Source: Candidatus Poribacteria bacterium (lineage in GTDB: Bacteria > Poribacteria > WGA-4E > WGA-3G). From it: 9,319 nucleotides of DNA. The first letter of the stretch is position 1; the number at the start of each line of letters is the position of its first letter. Where the stretch lies: positions 1 through 9,319 of the forward strand of contig JAPPMR010000806.1 in NCBI GenBank assembly GCA_028818995.1. Direction: 5' to 3'. Positions 7,318 through 9,319 of the stretch are shown here, in pieces. The notes under the pieces were generated by a model. It did not search any database and was not told where the DNA came from. It was given only the letters and a program-made list of their open reading frames with translations. Both the position numbers and the translations under genes were made by a program.

Positions 7318-7340
7318 GTCGCGACCAGGAGGTCGCTCCT
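7318..7340. repeat. Short palindromic element with overlapping hairpins
   Basis: GTCGCGAC at 7318-7325 is an 8-base perfect palindrome. GCGACC (7321-7326) pairs with GGTCGC (7331-7336) around an AGGA loop. AGGAG (7327-7331) can instead pair with CTCCT (7336-7340) around GTCG. The compact, nested symmetry suggests a dispersed intergenic repeat, not a terminator, because no T-tract or upstream transcript end is near. Confidence 0.6.
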
Positions 7341-7432
7341 ACAAAGAAGTATCTGATACAAAACACAGTGGTTTATGCAAGATAAATGTCATAATGACAG
7401 AAAGCACATCTTGACATTTCGAATTTAACAAT

Positions 7433-8233
7433 ATGCTGAAAACTTTACACACCAATATTCTTTCACACATTACCTTAATGTGTTTTGTTTACTTTCTATT
7501 TGCCTGCGTCCCTACCAAAGCACAAGTTAACATCTTCACAGGCGAAACGATGAAAAAGATACAGTTGGAACCGGGATGGTACAACAGTATCAACCTTGAT
7601 TTAGCATACCGTAGTGGGAATACGGAACTACTTACACTGAGAACCCGATTTCGTTCCGATTATCTATCCAAATTATATCACGGTTTTGTTTTTGGCAGCC
7701 TTCAGCAAGGCAGAAAGAACGGGGAGTTTTTCACCAACAAAGGTATGGCACACGGACGCATAATTCGGAATCTTACAGACCACATCTTGATTGAATCCTT
7801 CGTACAGAAACAATATAATGAATCAATTCTACTTAATGACCGAAATTTAATAGGCGGTGGTGTCCGTTTCGCTGTCCGTTCATCTAAATCACGATTTAAT
7901 TTCTATTTAGGTACTGGGGCAATGTGGGAACACGAAAGTATTAATGACAAGGTCGCAGACGCAATTACAACCCGAATTGTTCGTTCAACCAACTACATTA
8001 ATTGGACAGTGCAGCTGGATGAACGTATATCCACGAGCGCAACAGGATATTATCAGGTGCATGTGAAGCGTCCGAAAGATTATCGTATTTTGTTTGAGGG
8101 AAGCGTTATGTTTCGCCTCACGACGAAATTGTCATTTCCATTTCGCGTAAATTTCCGTTATGATAACGAACCTCCTATCGGTATCCAAAAACATGATATG
8201 GAAATTTTTAACGGGTTAAGTTATACTTTCTAA
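7433..8233 (+). CDS. DUF481-like outer-membrane beta-barrel protein
   Basis: A 266-residue secreted protein. The N-terminus has a hydrophobic core (about 9-24) and a plausible signal peptidase I site after PTKA (residue 30), before QVN. From about 45 on, short alternating strands rich in Tyr, Phe, Arg and Gly recur: NSINLDLAYRSGN, HGFVFGSLQ, LIGGGVRF, FNFYLGTGAMWEHES. The last residues are GLSYTF, ending in Phe, the classical C-terminal signal for BAM-mediated outer-membrane insertion. The strand pattern and the LIGGGVRF-like motif fit the DUF481 family (YdiY-type outer-membrane proteins of unknown function). A lipobox-like LFAC at 22-25 exists, but a barrel with a terminal Phe makes cleavage by signal peptidase I more likely. 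No Shine-Dalgarno motif was found before the ATG. A 36-bp gap separates it from the next gene, so they are probably co-transcribed. Confidence 0.78.
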   Translation: MLKTLHTNILSHITLMCFVYFLFACVPTKAQVNIFTGETMKKIQLEPGWYNSINLDLAYRSGNTELLTLRTRFRSDYLSKLYHGFVFGSLQQGRKNGEFFTNKGMAHGRIIRNLTDHILIESFVQKQYNESILLNDRNLIGGGVRFAVRSSKSRFNFYLGTGAMWEHESINDKVADAITTRIVRSTNYINWTVQLDERISTSATGYYQVHVKRPKDYRILFEGSVMFRLTTKLSFPFRVNFRYDNEPPIGIQKHDMEIFNGLSYTF

Positions 8234-8256
8234 AAAGCACAGTCTTAATATATTGT

Positions 8257-8262
8257 AAGGAG
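8257..8262 (+). promoter_or_regulatory. Strong ribosome binding site of the YdjY-acylphosphatase gene
   Basis: AAGGAG lies 7 bases before the ATG at 8270, the clearest start signal in this gene group. It fixes the full-length start, including the signal peptide. Confidence 0.75.
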
Positions 8263-8269
8263 TTCTCTC

Positions 8270-9229
8270 ATGAAATTATTATGTTATACAACTGCGGTAA
8301 TTGTTTGCTTAGGTTTGTGCATTTTGACTATATCTGACATCGCTTGGACAGATGGTCATCTCCAGATTATGGAGAAAGAGGAGAAAATTGTTCTGAAGGG
8401 GCAAATATCCAAAGCACTTGGTGAATACGATTCCCATCTGAAAGGAGCAGTTGAATACCTTTTTTGTGGTCCTAACGGAAAAGAATATGAAAGTATCATC
8501 GTTGTTGATGCAAGTGCGAAAGAAATTTACGAAGCGATGAACAAACTCGGTGTTAAGCCCGGAAACCCTGTTGACCAAGACGAAGAAACGGAGGAAAAAA
8601 TTCTTGCTAAAGGTCCCACCGTTATTATCAATGTTGAGTGGGAAGAAGATAAAAAGACAAAAAGAGTTCGGGGTGAAGACCTGCTATACAATGTTAAAAC
8701 CAAAAAATCTATGAAACATGTTGCTTGGATTTATACAGGTTCACGAATGATATACGATCTTGATAGCGAGGATGAAGACGCAATGATTCCGTTAGCATTT
8801 TCCAGCAACGATATTGCTGCCCTAAATCATGCTGACCCAAGCACTTTGTTTATTAACCCTTTACCTGAATCAGAAGAAGAAAATTTGTATAAAAAAAATG
8901 ACGACTTATTGCCAGAACTGGGAACCCTTGTCAAACTCACGATTGAGGTCAACCGAAAAATGCAGCTATATGTTTTAATTAGTGGTAAGGTACAAGGAGT
9001 CTTCTTTCGTAATTTTACGAAAAAGAACGCTAAACAACTCGGAATCAATGGCTATGCCAAGAATTTAGCGAATGGAAAGGTTGAGGTTGTCGCGGAAGGT
9101 GATAAGAGGCAGTTAGATGCATTAGTGAAGCTATTACGGCAGGGACCACCTGCAGCAAAAGTTGACGACGTTAAAATTGAGGAACGCGATTTCACTGGTG
9201 AATATAAGTCTTTTGATGTCAAGCGTTGA
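8270..9229 (+). CDS. Exported YdjY-like domain fused to an acylphosphatase domain
   Basis: A single uninterrupted 319-residue frame with two parts. The N-terminus has a hydrophobic export signal (about 2-24). Residues about 35-200 resemble the YdjY-type domain of unknown function: KEYESIIVVDAS, then KLGVKPGNPVD, INVEWEED, VAWIYTGSRM and a closing STLFINPLPE. Residues 231-319 are an acylphosphatase, the small enzyme that hydrolyses carboxyl-phosphate bonds. GKVQGVFFR at 239-247 provides the phosphate loop and catalytic R247; GINGYAKN at 258-265 provides catalytic N265. Acylphosphatases are normally about 90-residue cytosolic proteins without signals, so the export signal is odd. An internal ATG at 8960 (M231), preceded by GAGG at 8945-8948, could also give a free 89-residue acylphosphatase. 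The gene follows the DUF481-like gene by 36 bp and leads into the next gene with a 3-base gap. The acylphosphatase call is firm; the YdjY call is by resemblance. Confidence 0.8.
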   Translation: MKLLCYTTAVIVCLGLCILTISDIAWTDGHLQIMEKEEKIVLKGQISKALGEYDSHLKGAVEYLFCGPNGKEYESIIVVDASAKEIYEAMNKLGVKPGNPVDQDEETEEKILAKGPTVIINVEWEEDKKTKRVRGEDLLYNVKTKKSMKHVAWIYTGSRMIYDLDSEDEDAMIPLAFSSNDIAALNHADPSTLFINPLPESEEENLYKKNDDLLPELGTLVKLTIEVNRKMQLYVLISGKVQGVFFRNFTKKNAKQLGINGYAKNLANGKVEVVAEGDKRQLDALVKLLRQGPPAAKVDDVKIEERDFTGEYKSFDVKR

Positions 9230-9232
9230 GTT

Positions 9233-9319
9233 ATGAAGGAAATATCGCTTCCATTTATTTCAGGAATACTACTTGCGGCGGGGCTATCTACAAGGATGGG
9301 ACGACCAAAACAGTTGCTT
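9233..9319 (+). CDS. N-terminus of a MobA/MocA-like nucleotidyltransferase (cut by window end)
   Basis: The first 29 codons run off the window edge. The motif ILLAAGLSTRMGRPKQLL at residues 12-29 is the nucleotide-binding signature of the NTP-transferase family that includes the molybdenum cofactor cytidylyl/guanylyl transferases MocA and MobA (LAAGxSxRMGxxK). The QLL ending favours MocA-like members, but sugar-nucleotide transferases share the motif. The ATG is 3 bases after the previous stop, with only a poor GAG upstream, so translation is probably coupled to the YdjY-acylphosphatase gene. The function rests on this short motif. Confidence 0.8.
   Translation, partial: MKEISLPFISGILLAAGLSTRMGRPKQLL

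Noticed and set aside
7411..7416. Perfect TTGACA as a -35 box for the DUF481-like gene
   Set aside because: A -10 box at 17 bases would fall on the start codon at 7433; no transcript leader is possible, so it is probably chance.
7499..7508. Lipobox LFAC in the DUF481-like protein as a lipoprotein signal
   Set aside because: A beta-barrel ending in Phe is a BAM substrate, and a good signal peptidase I site follows shortly after; a lipoprotein is less likely though not excluded.

Overview
The window is a protein-coding stretch of a Gram-negative-type bacterium. It encodes an outer-membrane beta-barrel ending in Phe, a lipoprotein with a CpxP/Spy-like pattern, and a GspC/PilP-like periplasmic protein, so there are two membranes. 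Base composition is moderately AT-rich. Short palindromic repeats sit in the gaps: a GTCGGGT...ACCCGAC pair, CGGATT runs, and a GCGACC/GGTCGC hairpin. These repeats and the gene repertoire resemble uncultured environmental lineages such as Candidatus Poribacteria or Planctomycetes relatives. That placement is my impression from the sequence style and was not tested. No mobile element, tRNA, rRNA or CRISPR array was seen.

Layout: (1) Positions 1-3814 hold a tight plus-strand operon with junctions TAAATG, ATGA and ATGA. It contains the proline-rich tail of a truncated gene, a membrane-anchored protein of unknown function, an STT3/AglB/PglB-type oligosaccharyltransferase of 844 aa, and a small GspC/PilP-like inner-membrane protein. 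The arrangement suggests that protein glycosylation at the periplasmic face is tied to a type II secretion or type IV pilus-like apparatus. (2) Positions 3815-5456 hold a promoter candidate and a complete M32 (Taq-type) metallocarboxypeptidase with a TTG start. (3) Positions 5501-6113 hold a paired-palindrome repeat followed by a small lipoprotein with LTxxQ motifs. (4) Positions 6179-7144, minus strand, hold a nucleoside hydrolase convergent with the lipoprotein gene; a 27-nt near-perfect palindrome lies between them. (5) Positions 7145-7432 are a divergent intergenic region with a minus-strand promoter candidate and two kinds of repeat. (6) Positions 7433-9319 hold a plus-strand gene group: a DUF481-like outer-membrane barrel, an exported protein that appears to join a YdjY-like domain to an acylphosphatase domain, and the first 29 codons of a MobA/MocA-like nucleotidyltransferase cut by the window edge.

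The items most worth a second look are the YdjY-acylphosphatase fusion with its export signal, and the bacterial STT3 with an altered WWDYG motif (PWSYG) co-transcribed with a GspC-like gene. Family assignments come from motifs read by eye, with no database search.
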